Positions 1 to 8,253 of a stretch of DNA of 64,000 nt are shown piece by piece. The position numbers and the translations under genes were made by a program. Position 1 is the first letter of the stretch; every line of letters starts with the position of its first letter. The stretch lies in contig NZ_CANMBY010000001.1 in the NCBI RefSeq assembly GCF_947496195.1, forward strand, positions 310,001-374,000, given 5' to 3'. The notes under the pieces were generated by a model. It ran no database searches and was not told the origin of the DNA. It saw only the letters and a list, made by a program, of their open reading frames with translations. This DNA is from an uncultured Polaribacter sp. GTDB taxonomy: Bacteria > Bacteroidota > Bacteroidia > Flavobacteriales > Flavobacteriaceae.

Positions 1-1431
1 ATTAAAGATTATAATAAAGCATTAGAATATAATAATAAAGCTTTAAATATAAGAGGAATAAGTTCAGATAAATATACATACTCAGTAGCTCTTAGTCATG
101 TGGGATCTATATATATAGAACTTAAAAAATATAGTAAAGCAAAAGATTACTATACTCAAGCACTAAAACTTCAAGAAGAAATGGGCCTTAGCTTAGATAT
201 TTCTACTACTTTAATTAGTCTTGGAGTTTTAAGTCTTAACGAAGGCAAAAAAAAAGAAGCTCTCCAATATTACAAAAAAGGTTTAAAAATTAAAGAACAA
301 ATCAAAGACCTAAATGGTATTTCAGATGCTCTATCTCGAATTGGCACATTATACAAAGAACAATCAAAATATAGTTTATCAATAAAATACTGTAAAGAAG
401 GTTACGAAATGGCCAAGACTATAGAAAGTTTTGAAAAACAACAACAAAATTGTGATTGTTTGTATGAAAGTTATAAAGCCTCAGGTAATCTTAAAAAAGC
501 ACTAGAATACTATGAATTAGGAAACCAAGCAAAAGATTCCTTAAAGGAAGGCGAAACTGCAAAAAAACTCCAACAAATGGAGTTTGACAAACAAGTTACT
601 GCAGATAGCTTAGCAACTGCAGAAAAAGAAAGATTAGTAGAGGTAGCTCATAAAGAAGAAGTACTTAAAAAAAACCAAACACGTAATATTTTATTTGGTG
701 TTGCAGGTTTAATTTTACTTATAGCAGGTGGTATTTATAGTAGATTAAGATATGTTCGTAAATCGAAAGCCATCATAGAAAAAGAAAAAGATAGATCAGA
801 AAACCTTCTTCTTAATATTTTACCAGCTGAAATTGCAGAAGAATTAAAAATAAAAGGGAAAGCAGATGCACGAGATTTTGATATGGTTTCTATCCTGTTT
901 ACAGACTTTAAAGGGTTTACAGAGCAAAGCGCAAAACTTAGTGCTGCTGAATTAGTAAATGAAATAAACATTTGCTTTGAAGCTTTTGATACTATTATGG
1001 AAAAGTTTGGTATTGAAAAAATAAAAACCATTGGAGATGCTTATATGGCTGCAGGTGGTTTACCTATTCCAACTGATGATTCTGTAAAAAATACTGTTTT
1101 GGCTGCTTTTGAAATGCAAAATTTTATAAGAGAACGAAAAGCAGAAATGGATGCAAAAGGACTTCCTTCTTTTCAAATGCGAGTTGGTATAAACACAGGT
1201 CCTGTAGTCGCTGGTATTGTAGGTGTTAAAAAATTTCAATATGATATTTGGGGAGATACTGTAAACACAGCAAGTCGTATAGAAAGTAATGGAGAAGTAG
1301 ATAAAGTTAATATAAGCCAATCTACTTATGAATATTTAAAAGATGATTCTGATTTTACTTTTGAAAGTCGTGGTAAAATTGTAGCCAAAGGTAAAGGAGA
1401 AATTAACATGTATTTTGTGAGTAAAAAATAA
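1..1431 (+). CDS. TPR-repeat, membrane-anchored class III adenylate cyclase (5' end outside window)
   Basis: Makes a cyclic nucleotide, most likely cAMP from ATP, at the inner membrane. The frame is open from base 1 with TPR-like helices, so the gene starts upstream of the window; a GTG at 100 is only an internal codon. Counting from base 1 there are TPR-type repeats up to about residue 175, a coiled coil, one membrane helix at about 228-247, a short signalling helix, then the cyclase domain from about 295. Metal-binding Asp residues are at 302 (FTDF) and 346 (TIGDAY). Lys342 and Asp415 (YDIWGD) are the adenine-type specificity pair rather than the Glu/Cys of guanylate cyclases. Asn422 and Arg426 (NTASR) are the transition-state residues. 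All key residues are present, so it should be active. The TPR part is probably the sensor or partner-binding region. Confidence 0.9.
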   Translation: MKDYNKALEYNNKALNIRGISSDKYTYSVALSHVGSIYIELKKYSKAKDYYTQALKLQEEMGLSLDISTTLISLGVLSLNEGKKKEALQYYKKGLKIKEQIKDLNGISDALSRIGTLYKEQSKYSLSIKYCKEGYEMAKTIESFEKQQQNCDCLYESYKASGNLKKALEYYELGNQAKDSLKEGETAKKLQQMEFDKQVTADSLATAEKERLVEVAHKEEVLKKNQTRNILFGVAGLILLIAGGIYSRLRYVRKSKAIIEKEKDRSENLLLNILPAEIAEELKIKGKADARDFDMVSILFTDFKGFTEQSAKLSAAELVNEINICFEAFDTIMEKFGIEKIKTIGDAYMAAGGLPIPTDDSVKNTVLAAFEMQNFIRERKAEMDAKGLPSFQMRVGINTGPVVAGIVGVKKFQYDIWGDTVNTASRIESNGEVDKVNISQSTYEYLKDDSDFTFESRGKIVAKGKGEINMYFVSKK

Positions 1432-1545
1432 ATACTAAACGAATCCTTTTTCTTTTGAAAAACTATTTATTTTGCAGCATTAGTTCTTATAAGAATATTC
1501 TTGGCTTGTGAAAACAGAACACACCTCTAAAAACATAGTATTTTT

Positions 1546-2820
1546 ATGAAAATAAAAACACTAATTCTTTTTTTAATTGGCTTTAGTTTTAATTTAACTA
1601 GTCAAAATCAGTTTTCGATATCTGGAGTGATTTTTGATAAAAAAACAAAGAATCCTTTACCTTTTGCATCTGTTGTTTATGTAAAAAAATCTTTAGGAAC
1701 AACTTCAGATATTAATGGTAACTTTTCATTTACAATTTTTAATGCAAAAAAAACTGATACAATTTTAATCTCACATATAGGCTACAAAACTCTTAAACTA
1801 CAGGTTTCTGAAATTAATAAAATAAAAAATATAGCACTATTTGAAAATACCAAAAGTTTAAAAGAAATTATTATTAAAACTAAAAGTAACTTAAAACTAA
1901 AAAAGTTTATTAAAGAAACTATTTTAAACTATAATAATAACAAAAAACAAGAACCTCACATTGCTATTGCACATTACAGAGAAAAGGCTAAAAAAAATAG
2001 CAAGTATATAATGTTTATGGAAAGTATTGGATATTCTGTTTATGCTGGCAAAACCAATAATGCCAGTCAGCTGTCTAATTATAAGTTTTTTAATAAATTA
2101 TCTAGAGCTTATGTTAATCACCCTAAATGGAAAGCTTACAAAAAAAATGAAAAGAACTTAACAAAAGAAACCATAAATCCTTCAGGTGGTTCAAATTTAA
2201 ATGCTTTTAGATATACAGAAATTTATGGGGTTTTATCTAAAAAGAATATCAATAGATATAAATTTAAAGTAGATAGTACTTTTTTTATTAAAGACGATTT
2301 AGTTTATGTTTTTAATTATAAGGGTAATATAGATAATGGAATATTATATGTTATTGCAAAAAATAAACACATTATAAAAATTACATCAAATACTAAGAAG
2401 TATTATAGTCAAGCTTTTCAGAAAAGAATTCCTGCAGAATTAGAAATTTCATTTAGTTATTATAACAACATTCCTTTTATTTCAAAAATTAATGCTTTTT
2501 TAAAATACAAAGACCTAACATATATTAACACATTAACTATAAAAACTCAGAAATTTAAGGATTTTAAATTTTCGAATAAAGATTATTGGAGTTTAAACAG
2601 GTATGAAACAAATCCTTACATATTCTATGATTCTATAAAGTGGAATCAATTAGGAGTTAAGGAGGATGAAGATTATTATAAAATAGCTATAGATTTAGTT
2701 GAGTCTACTTCAAATTTAGAAAATCATTTTAAAAAATTTAATAATCGATGGTTTTTTAATACCAAAAAAAACAATTATAATTCAATAAAAATAATAGAAG
2801 AATTAAAGTTAAATTTTTGA
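1546..2820 (+). CDS. CarboxypepD_reg-like domain exported protein
   Basis: A 424-residue secreted or outer-membrane-associated protein of unknown function. An N-terminal signal peptide (about residues 1-19, ending near SQ) is followed by a carboxypeptidase regulatory-like beta-sandwich at about 22-100, shown by the ISGVIFDKKT start and the GTTSDINGNFSF turn. The rest is a beta-rich, Lys/Asn-rich region common to a Bacteroidota family in which this domain precedes an uncharacterised outer-membrane part. There is no TonB plug or receptor barrel. It stands alone between the cyclase and the PilJ-like gene. The same overall architecture appears again at 50318-51535. Confidence 0.75.
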   Translation: MKIKTLILFLIGFSFNLTSQNQFSISGVIFDKKTKNPLPFASVVYVKKSLGTTSDINGNFSFTIFNAKKTDTILISHIGYKTLKLQVSEINKIKNIALFENTKSLKEIIIKTKSNLKLKKFIKETILNYNNNKKQEPHIAIAHYREKAKKNSKYIMFMESIGYSVYAGKTNNASQLSNYKFFNKLSRAYVNHPKWKAYKKNEKNLTKETINPSGGSNLNAFRYTEIYGVLSKKNINRYKFKVDSTFFIKDDLVYVFNYKGNIDNGILYVIAKNKHIIKITSNTKKYYSQAFQKRIPAELEISFSYYNNIPFISKINAFLKYKDLTYINTLTIKTQKFKDFKFSNKDYWSLNRYETNPYIFYDSIKWNQLGVKEDEDYYKIAIDLVESTSNLENHFKKFNNRWFFNTKKNNYNSIKIIEELKLNF

Positions 2821-2934
2821 TTTGAAAAGTTTAAAAAACTGATTTGGAGTAAAAATATTTATACAATCATTAACTATTTAATTATAAATATTTAGTTTTT
2901 AATTTGTTATCTTTATTAAAAATTCCTCCATGCT

Positions 2935-3546
2935 ATGAAAAAAAGACTCTATTTTACAATAATAGTGCTTACTCTTCTTGTCTTTATAGACAAATATTAT
3001 ATTTATAATGATTTAGAGATTATTAAAAAAGATATTGAAGTAATTAATCTGGCAGGCTCTCAAAGAATGAGAAGTCAGAAAATAATTAAATTAGTTCTCT
3101 ATTATGAAATAAATAAACCAGCGCCTTTTATTAATATTATTTTTTTAGAAAACAGTATTAATGAGTTTATTATATCACATAACCAACTTAAACAATTCCA
3201 CCTTAAAAGATATAAAAGCGAAGATCTAGAATTTTTATATAGAAAAATTGAACCTTTTTACAATAATATTGTCAACTCTGCTAAAACATTAATAGATGAC
3301 AAAGACAATATTAAAAAAGTAAATAACTTTGTAAAAATGATTAAATTAAACGAAAACGACTATTTAAATCTTATGGATAAAATAGTTATGGAGTACGAAG
3401 CAATAGGACAACAAAGAATTGCAAAAATAGAATCTAGAGAGAACATTCTAAACACCATGGTTTTTTTAATTTTTTTAAATATTATCTTTATGTCTAGTTT
3501 TGAAATCTTGAAAAAGAAAAAGAAAAAGAAAGCTAATTTGGCTTAA
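2935..3546 (+). CDS. Stand-alone PilJ/NarX-type sensor domain protein
   Basis: A 203-residue membrane protein with an N-terminal helix (about 5-21), a four-helix-bundle-like periplasmic region and a second membrane helix (about 168-186), ending in a run of lysines. The segment around residues 38-52 (NLAGSQRMRSQKI) is the signature of the type IV pili methyl-accepting chemotaxis transducer N-terminal (PilJ) domain, normally the ligand-sensing part of a histidine kinase or chemoreceptor. No output domain follows: only about 17 residues remain after the second helix and the next gene is convergent. It may work with a separate partner or be a remnant. Its 3' end overlaps the convergent hydrolase gene by 14 bp. 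Confidence 0.75.
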   Translation: MKKRLYFTIIVLTLLVFIDKYYIYNDLEIIKKDIEVINLAGSQRMRSQKIIKLVLYYEINKPAPFINIIFLENSINEFIISHNQLKQFHLKRYKSEDLEFLYRKIEPFYNNIVNSAKTLIDDKDNIKKVNNFVKMIKLNENDYLNLMDKIVMEYEAIGQQRIAKIESRENILNTMVFLIFLNIIFMSSFEILKKKKKKKANLA

Positions 3547-4306
3547 GAAAAACACAAACCTCATTGTAAAAATCTTTTGGATTTTCTGCATGTAACCAAT
3601 GACCTGCTTTTTTAATTTCTATAATTTTATAATTAGGAAAATGAGCATTAATTATTAAACTTTCATTTTCTGTAATGTAACCCGACTTTTCTCCTTTTAA
3701 AAATAAAGAAGGTTTTGTAAATTTTGTGTTCTGAGGTAAAGCTTTACCAACTTCTGGATTATTATCTGTTAAAGATTTTAAATTAAACCTATAATCTAAA
3801 ACACCTTTTTCTTTCCAATACACATTTTTTAATAAAAATTGACGAACACCCATTTCTGGTATATATTTTTTTATTTGATCGTCTACTAAACGTCTTGTAT
3901 TTTGTTTAGAAAAATCAACCGAATTTAATCCAGCTAAAATTGCATTATGATGAGGCTCATAAGCCCTTGGAGATATATCAACTACGATTAATTTATCTAC
4001 TAATTCTGGATAGTTAACTGCAAATAACATTGCTGTTTTACCTCCCATAGAATGGCCTATTAAGAAAATATTTTCAAGTTGATGATGTTGAATGTAATTA
4101 TATAAATCTTCAGCTAAAACTTCATAATTAAATTCATTTGAATGAAAACTACGCCCATGATTTCTTTGGTCTATTAAATGTACTTCATAATCTTCTGTAA
4201 ACTGGTTGCCTAAAGTTCGCCAGTTATCAGACATCCCAAAATAACCATGTAATATCAATAAAGGTTTACCTTCTCCTAAAATTTGTGAATGTAAAATTGG
4301 TTTCAT
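3533..4306 (-). CDS. Alpha/beta-fold hydrolase, YbfF-type esterase
   Basis: A 257-residue cytoplasmic esterase-like enzyme. The oxyanion-loop motif LHGYFGMSDNW is at about 19-29, the nucleophile elbow GHSMGG at 84-89 puts the catalytic serine at 86, and the C-terminal GHWLHAENP gives the catalytic histidine at 236. DQRNHGRS at about 46-53 is typical of the YbfF/acyl-CoA esterase group. The natural substrate cannot be told from sequence. It runs in the same direction as pdxJ, about 50 bp downstream of it, so the two may share a transcript. The ATG start directly precedes the first beta strand. Confidence 0.85.
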   Translation of the reverse strand: MKPILHSQILGEGKPLLILHGYFGMSDNWRTLGNQFTEDYEVHLIDQRNHGRSFHSNEFNYEVLAEDLYNYIQHHQLENIFLIGHSMGGKTAMLFAVNYPELVDKLIVVDISPRAYEPHHNAILAGLNSVDFSKQNTRRLVDDQIKKYIPEMGVRQFLLKNVYWKEKGVLDYRFNLKSLTDNNPEVGKALPQNTKFTKPSLFLKGEKSGYITENESLIINAHFPNYKIIEIKKAGHWLHAENPKDFYNEVCVFLKPN

Positions 4307-4355
4307 TTAATTAGGATAAAATTTTTTGAATTTCAATTTTCAGACTTAACAACAT

Positions 4356-5069
4356 CTAGCATAATCTATGCAAATACATATTTACTACGTTTTGTAGTCC
4401 TAAATACAAACTCTCAGATATTAAGGCATGACCAATAGAAACCTCTGCTAAGTTGGGAATATTTTCTTTAAAAAACTTAATATTGTCTAAGCTTAAATCA
4501 TGACCTGCATTTATACCAAGGCCTAATTTATGAGCTAAAATAGCAGCTTTTGTATATGGTTTTATAGCTTCTTTATTTCCTTTGTCAAATTCACTTGCAA
4601 AATGTTCTGTATACAATTCTATTCTATCTGTACCTGTTTTTGCAGCAGCTTCTATTAACTTAGCATCAGTATCTATAAATATAGAAGTTCTAATATTATT
4701 GTTTTTAAACTCAGTAATAACTTCTTTTAAAAACGATTGATGCTTAATTGTATCCCAACCAGCATTAGATGTAATTGCATCAATTGCATCTGGTACTAAA
4801 GTAACTTGTGTTGGTTTTACTTCTAAAACCAAATCCATAAAAGATTGTATTGGGTTACCCTCTATATTATACTCAGTGGTAACTACATCTTTTAAATCGC
4901 GAGCATCTTGATAACGTATATGACGTTCATCGGGTCTAGGATGTATAGTAATTCCTTCTGCTCCAAAAGACTCTATATCTCTAGCAACCTTTAATAAATT
5001 CGGTACATTTCCTCCTCTAGAATTACGTAAAGTTGCGATTTTGTTAATATTTACACTTAACTTTGTCAT
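4356..5069 (-). CDS. pdxJ: Pyridoxine 5'-phosphate synthase
   Basis: Condenses 1-deoxy-D-xylulose 5-phosphate with 3-amino-2-oxopropyl phosphate in the last ring-forming step of vitamin B6 synthesis. The protein begins [16 protein letters not shown], followed by the family features [16 protein letters not shown] and the C-terminal [14 protein letters not shown] and [14 protein letters not shown] stretch. The ATG at 5069 gives 237 residues, the usual length. An upstream in-frame TTG at 5090 would add seven residues without homologous character, so I reject it. A TACCTTTG -7-like element sits at 5095-5088. It is divergent from the CBS/nadK genes. Confidence 0.95.
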   Translation of the reverse strand: MTKLSVNINKIATLRNSRGGNVPNLLKVARDIESFGAEGITIHPRPDERHIRYQDARDLKDVVTTEYNIEGNPIQSFMDLVLEVKPTQVTLVPDAIDAITSNAGWDTIKHQSFLKEVITEFKNNNIRTSIFIDTDAKLIEAAAKTGTDRIELYTEHFASEFDKGNKEAIKPYTKAAILAHKLGLGINAGHDLSLDNIKFFKENIPNLAEVSIGHALISESLYLGLQNVVNMYLHRLC

Positions 5070-5130
5070 GCGTATAAAATTAGTTTGCAAAGGTAACTCA
5101 TTAAATCATTTTATCCTATATTCGTAACAA

Positions 5131-5790
5131 ATGAACATTACAGATTACATACTAAATGAGATTAAACCACTAAAATTAAAAAGTAGTGTTGCAGATGCAA
5201 TTGAACTTTTTGATAATTACCCAATTACTCATTTTCCTGTAATTGAAAATAATAAATTATTAGGGTCTTTTGCAGAGGATGATATTCATACTACAAATGA
5301 AAATGATCAAGAATTAGTTGAGCACGCTCATTTGTTAAATTCTTTTTTTGCTGATGAAAAAGCAACAGTTTTAGAGTTGTTAAAAATTTTTGCAGATAAT
5401 GATACTAATATTATACCTGTTTTAAATAAAAACAAAGATTATATTGGATATTATGATTTACGTGATGTTTTAGATGTATTTTCTACAAGTCCTTTTATGA
5501 TAGAGGAAAGTGAAACTTTAATTGTAGAGAAGTTAGAAAACGATTATTCTATGAGTGAAATTTCACAAATTATAGAATCTAATAGTGCAAAATTATTAGG
5601 TTGTTATATTTCTGAAAAAAAGAACGATTTTGTACAAATAACATTAAAAATTGTATCTAGTGACATACATGAAATTATGCATACATTTAGAAGATACGAG
5701 TATAAAATAATTTCTATGCATGATAACGATATATATTTAGAAGATTTAAAAAATAGGTCAGAATATTTACAGAAATATTTAGAAATGTAA
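5131..5790 (+). CDS. Tandem CBS-domain protein
   Basis: A 219-residue soluble protein with two CBS motifs in the first about 120 residues (YPITHFPVIENNKLLGSF and NDTNIIPVLNKNKDYIGYY). CBS pairs usually bind adenosine nucleotides and act as energy sensors. The C-terminal half looks like a small alpha/beta (ACT-like) domain ending in an acidic helix, but I cannot name it. It precedes nadK by about 30 bp on the same strand, an arrangement I recall as common in Flavobacteriia. This suggests co-transcription and possibly a link to nucleotide or NAD(P) status, which is inference. Confidence 0.85.
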   Translation: MNITDYILNEIKPLKLKSSVADAIELFDNYPITHFPVIENNKLLGSFAEDDIHTTNENDQELVEHAHLLNSFFADEKATVLELLKIFADNDTNIIPVLNKNKDYIGYYDLRDVLDVFSTSPFMIEESETLIVEKLENDYSMSEISQIIESNSAKLLGCYISEKKNDFVQITLKIVSSDIHEIMHTFRRYEYKIISMHDNDIYLEDLKNRSEYLQKYLEM

Positions 5791-5822
5791 CGTTTAGCTA
5801 TAAAATCTTAAAAATTTAAATT

Positions 5823-6722
5823 TTGAAAAAAGTAGCAATTTTTGGTCAATCTTACTCTATCTCTGCAGAGAAAGAAATAAAAGTTTTATTGAATGTATTA
5901 GAGACCAATAATATTGTTTGTTTCATAGAAAAAAAATTCTACGATTTATTAATAGAAGGTAATATTCTCTCAAAAAAGTATCAAACCTATTCAAACTTTT
6001 CAGATTTAAACTCGTCATTTGAAGCCATGTTTACATTAGGTGGAGATGGTACAATTTTAAGAGCAGTTACCTATATAAGAGATTTAGATATCCCAATCTT
6101 AGGTATTAATACTGGTAGGTTAGGTTTTTTAGCAACCATAAACAAAAATGAAATAAAAGAAAGTGTAGCACTTATTTTAAAAGGAGATTATTCTGTACAA
6201 AAAAGAACATTATTATCTGTAGCTACTTCTCCAAAAAATGATGCATTTTCTGATATTAACTTTGCTTTAAACGAAGTTACAATTGCTAGAAAGAATACAA
6301 CTTCTATGATAGGTGTAAAAACCAATTTAAATAACGAATATTTAACCAATTATTGGTCAGATGGGTTAATAATTGCAACACCAACTGGTTCTACTGGTTA
6401 TTCTTTAAGTTGTAATGGCCCTGTAATATCACCAGATTCTAAGAACTTAGTTATAACTCCAATTGCGCCTCATAATTTAAACGCAAGACCTATGGTTATT
6501 TCTGATGAAACTACTATACAATTAGAAGTAGATTCAAGAGAAAAAGAATTTTTAATTTCTTTAGATTCAAGAATTGCCTCAATACCAAAAAACACAAAAG
6601 TTACCATCAAAAAAGCTCATTTTACAATTAAGAGTATAATCCCTAAAAATCAATCTTTTTTAAAGACATTAAGAAGTAAATTATTATGGGGAGAAGACAC
6701 TAGAAATGAGAATAATATTTAA
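5823..6722 (+). CDS. nadK: NAD kinase
   Basis: Phosphorylates NAD to NADP in the cytoplasm. The diagnostic GGDGT motif is at residues 73-77, and a second conserved NE motif (ALNEVTIARK) is at about 149-158, followed by the glycine-rich TPTGSTGYSLSCNGP segment. The length of 299 residues fits the family. The start appears to be TTG at 5823 because the protein should begin MKKVAIFGQ and no ATG lies upstream in frame. It follows the CBS protein and precedes porG. Confidence 0.95.
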   Translation: MKKVAIFGQSYSISAEKEIKVLLNVLETNNIVCFIEKKFYDLLIEGNILSKKYQTYSNFSDLNSSFEAMFTLGGDGTILRAVTYIRDLDIPILGINTGRLGFLATINKNEIKESVALILKGDYSVQKRTLLSVATSPKNDAFSDINFALNEVTIARKNTTSMIGVKTNLNNEYLTNYWSDGLIIATPTGSTGYSLSCNGPVISPDSKNLVITPIAPHNLNARPMVISDETTIQLEVDSREKEFLISLDSRIASIPKNTKVTIKKAHFTIKSIIPKNQSFLKTLRSKLLWGEDTRNENNI

Positions 6723-6803
6723 AAAACGAATACAATAAAAAGCTTAAAAAGTTGTTATTCAAAAAAGACTGAATATTAACTTTATTAAGCAAATTGAAAT
6801 CCC

Positions 6804-6811
6804 TATATTTG
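6804..6811 (+). promoter_or_regulatory. Candidate -7 promoter element upstream of porG
   Basis: TATATTTG matches the Bacteroidota -7 consensus TAnnTTTG and lies 16 bases before the porG start codon. No good TTG -33 element is found at the usual spacing, so this is a weak call. Confidence 0.3.
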
Positions 6812-6827
6812 CTCGCTATTTTTTAGG

Positions 6828-7505
6828 ATGAAAAGAAGTATTTTATTAATAATTTTCATAGGTTTTTCTAATATTATGTTAGGCCAATTATATGAGATAG
6901 GCGTTTCTCTTGGTGGGTCAAATTATGTTGGTGATATTGGTAGAACTAACTATATTTATCCAAATAAACCAGCTGGAGCTGCTTTTTTTAAATACAATTG
7001 GAATCCAAAAATAGCATTAAGAGCAACATATAGTTATTTACCTATAGAAGGTAATGATTTAGATGCAGATACAGATTTTAGAGTTACAAGAGGCTTAAGC
7101 TTTACAAATACAATTCACGAATTGGCAATAGGGTTAGAATATAATTTTTATGATTACAATTTATCTGAATCAGATAAAACATGGACACCTTATATCCTTT
7201 TAGAATTGGCAGCTTTTAATTCAAAATATGTTGTGTCAGAAAGCGCACCAAACCAATATGTTTTTGATAATAAAAACTCATTTGCAATTCCTTTTGGAGT
7301 AGGCATAAAATCAAAATTGGTGGGTTCATGGGCAATTTCATTAGAAAGTAGATTCAGATACACTTTTGATGACGATATTGATTACACAACAGACACTATT
7401 CAAAGTTTAAATTTTGGAAGTAATAATAGTGATTGGTATATGTTTACTGGTGTTTCTTTAATTTATACCTTTGGAAGACCTCCATGCTATACTAACGGAT
7501 TATAA
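6828..7505 (+). CDS. porG: T9SS outer-membrane protein PorG (DUF6089 family)
   Basis: A 225-residue exported protein with a signal peptide (about 1-19) and a small beta-barrel pattern of alternating aromatic strands ending in a terminal strand. The start QLYEIGVSLGGSNYVGDIG is the hallmark I recall for DUF6089/PorG, an outer-membrane component of the type IX secretion system. The order porG-uppS-bamA-ompH-ompH matches the arrangement known around PorG in Porphyromonas gingivalis, which supports the name. Sequence shows the exported barrel; the T9SS role is by family and synteny. Confidence 0.75.
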   Translation: MKRSILLIIFIGFSNIMLGQLYEIGVSLGGSNYVGDIGRTNYIYPNKPAGAAFFKYNWNPKIALRATYSYLPIEGNDLDADTDFRVTRGLSFTNTIHELAIGLEYNFYDYNLSESDKTWTPYILLELAAFNSKYVVSESAPNQYVFDNKNSFAIPFGVGIKSKLVGSWAISLESRFRYTFDDDIDYTTDTIQSLNFGSNNSDWYMFTGVSLIYTFGRPPCYTNGL

Positions 7506-7509
7506 TTAT

Positions 7510-8253
7510 ATGGATAAAAAACTACGTATAGACCTTACTAGAGTACCAAAACACGTTGCCATTATTATGGATGGTAATGGACGTTGGGCAAAAAGTAAAG
7601 GTATGAATCGTGTTTTTGGACATAGAAATGCACTAACAGCTGTTAGGCAATCAATAGAAGCAGCAGCCGAAATTGGAACAGAAGCTATAACCCTATATGC
7701 TTTTTCTACTGAAAATTGGAACAGACCTTCAACAGAAGTAAAAGCCTTAATGACACTTCTTGTTAATTCGCTTAATAGCGAATTAAAAACATTTCAAGAA
7801 AATCAAGTGAAAGTAAATGCAATTGGTAACATTAAAAGTTTACCAAAAAAAGCGCAACAAACTTTAGCAAGTGTTATTGAACAAACAAAAAATAATAACA
7901 GAATTGTATTAACATTAGCTCTTAGTTATGGAGCAAGAGAAGAAATTGTTAATGCAATCAAAAACATATCTAAAAAAGTTGTTAATAAAGAACTCGATTT
8001 AGAAAAAATCGACGAAAATACTATTAATAACCATTTATATACATTTAATTTGCCCAATGTCGATTTAATGATAAGAACTAGTGGAGAACAACGCATTAGT
8101 AACTTTTTGTTATGGCAAATGGCATATGCCGAATTATATTTTACAGATGTACTTTGGCCAGATTTTAGACAAGAACATTTTTATGACGCAGTCATAGATT
8201 ACCAGAATAGAGAAAGACGATTTGGAAAAACAAGTGAACAACTTACAAAGTAA
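7510..8253 (+). CDS. uppS: Isoprenyl (undecaprenyl diphosphate) synthase
   Basis: Cis-prenyltransferase that elongates farnesyl diphosphate with isopentenyl diphosphate to make undecaprenyl diphosphate, the lipid carrier for peptidoglycan and surface glycans. MDGNGRWA near the start contains the catalytic Asp21, and RTSGEQRISNFLLWQ is the conserved C-terminal motif. The ATG at 7510 gives 247 residues; a longer frame from 7471 overlaps porG and adds unrelated residues, so it is rejected. It lies 4 bp after porG and its end overlaps the bamA start, pointing to translational coupling. Confidence 0.95.
   Translation: MDKKLRIDLTRVPKHVAIIMDGNGRWAKSKGMNRVFGHRNALTAVRQSIEAAAEIGTEAITLYAFSTENWNRPSTEVKALMTLLVNSLNSELKTFQENQVKVNAIGNIKSLPKKAQQTLASVIEQTKNNNRIVLTLALSYGAREEIVNAIKNISKKVVNKELDLEKIDENTINNHLYTFNLPNVDLMIRTSGEQRISNFLLWQMAYAELYFTDVLWPDFRQEHFYDAVIDYQNRERRFGKTSEQLTK

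Noticed and set aside
735..1031. Antisense ORF within the adenylate cyclase gene
   Set aside because: Opposite-strand shadow of a well-supported cyclase domain; no start context or family features.
3510..3546. A-rich run as a frameshift cutting the PilJ-like protein
   Set aside because: No kinase or other domain is found in any frame downstream; the next gene is a complete convergent hydrolase.
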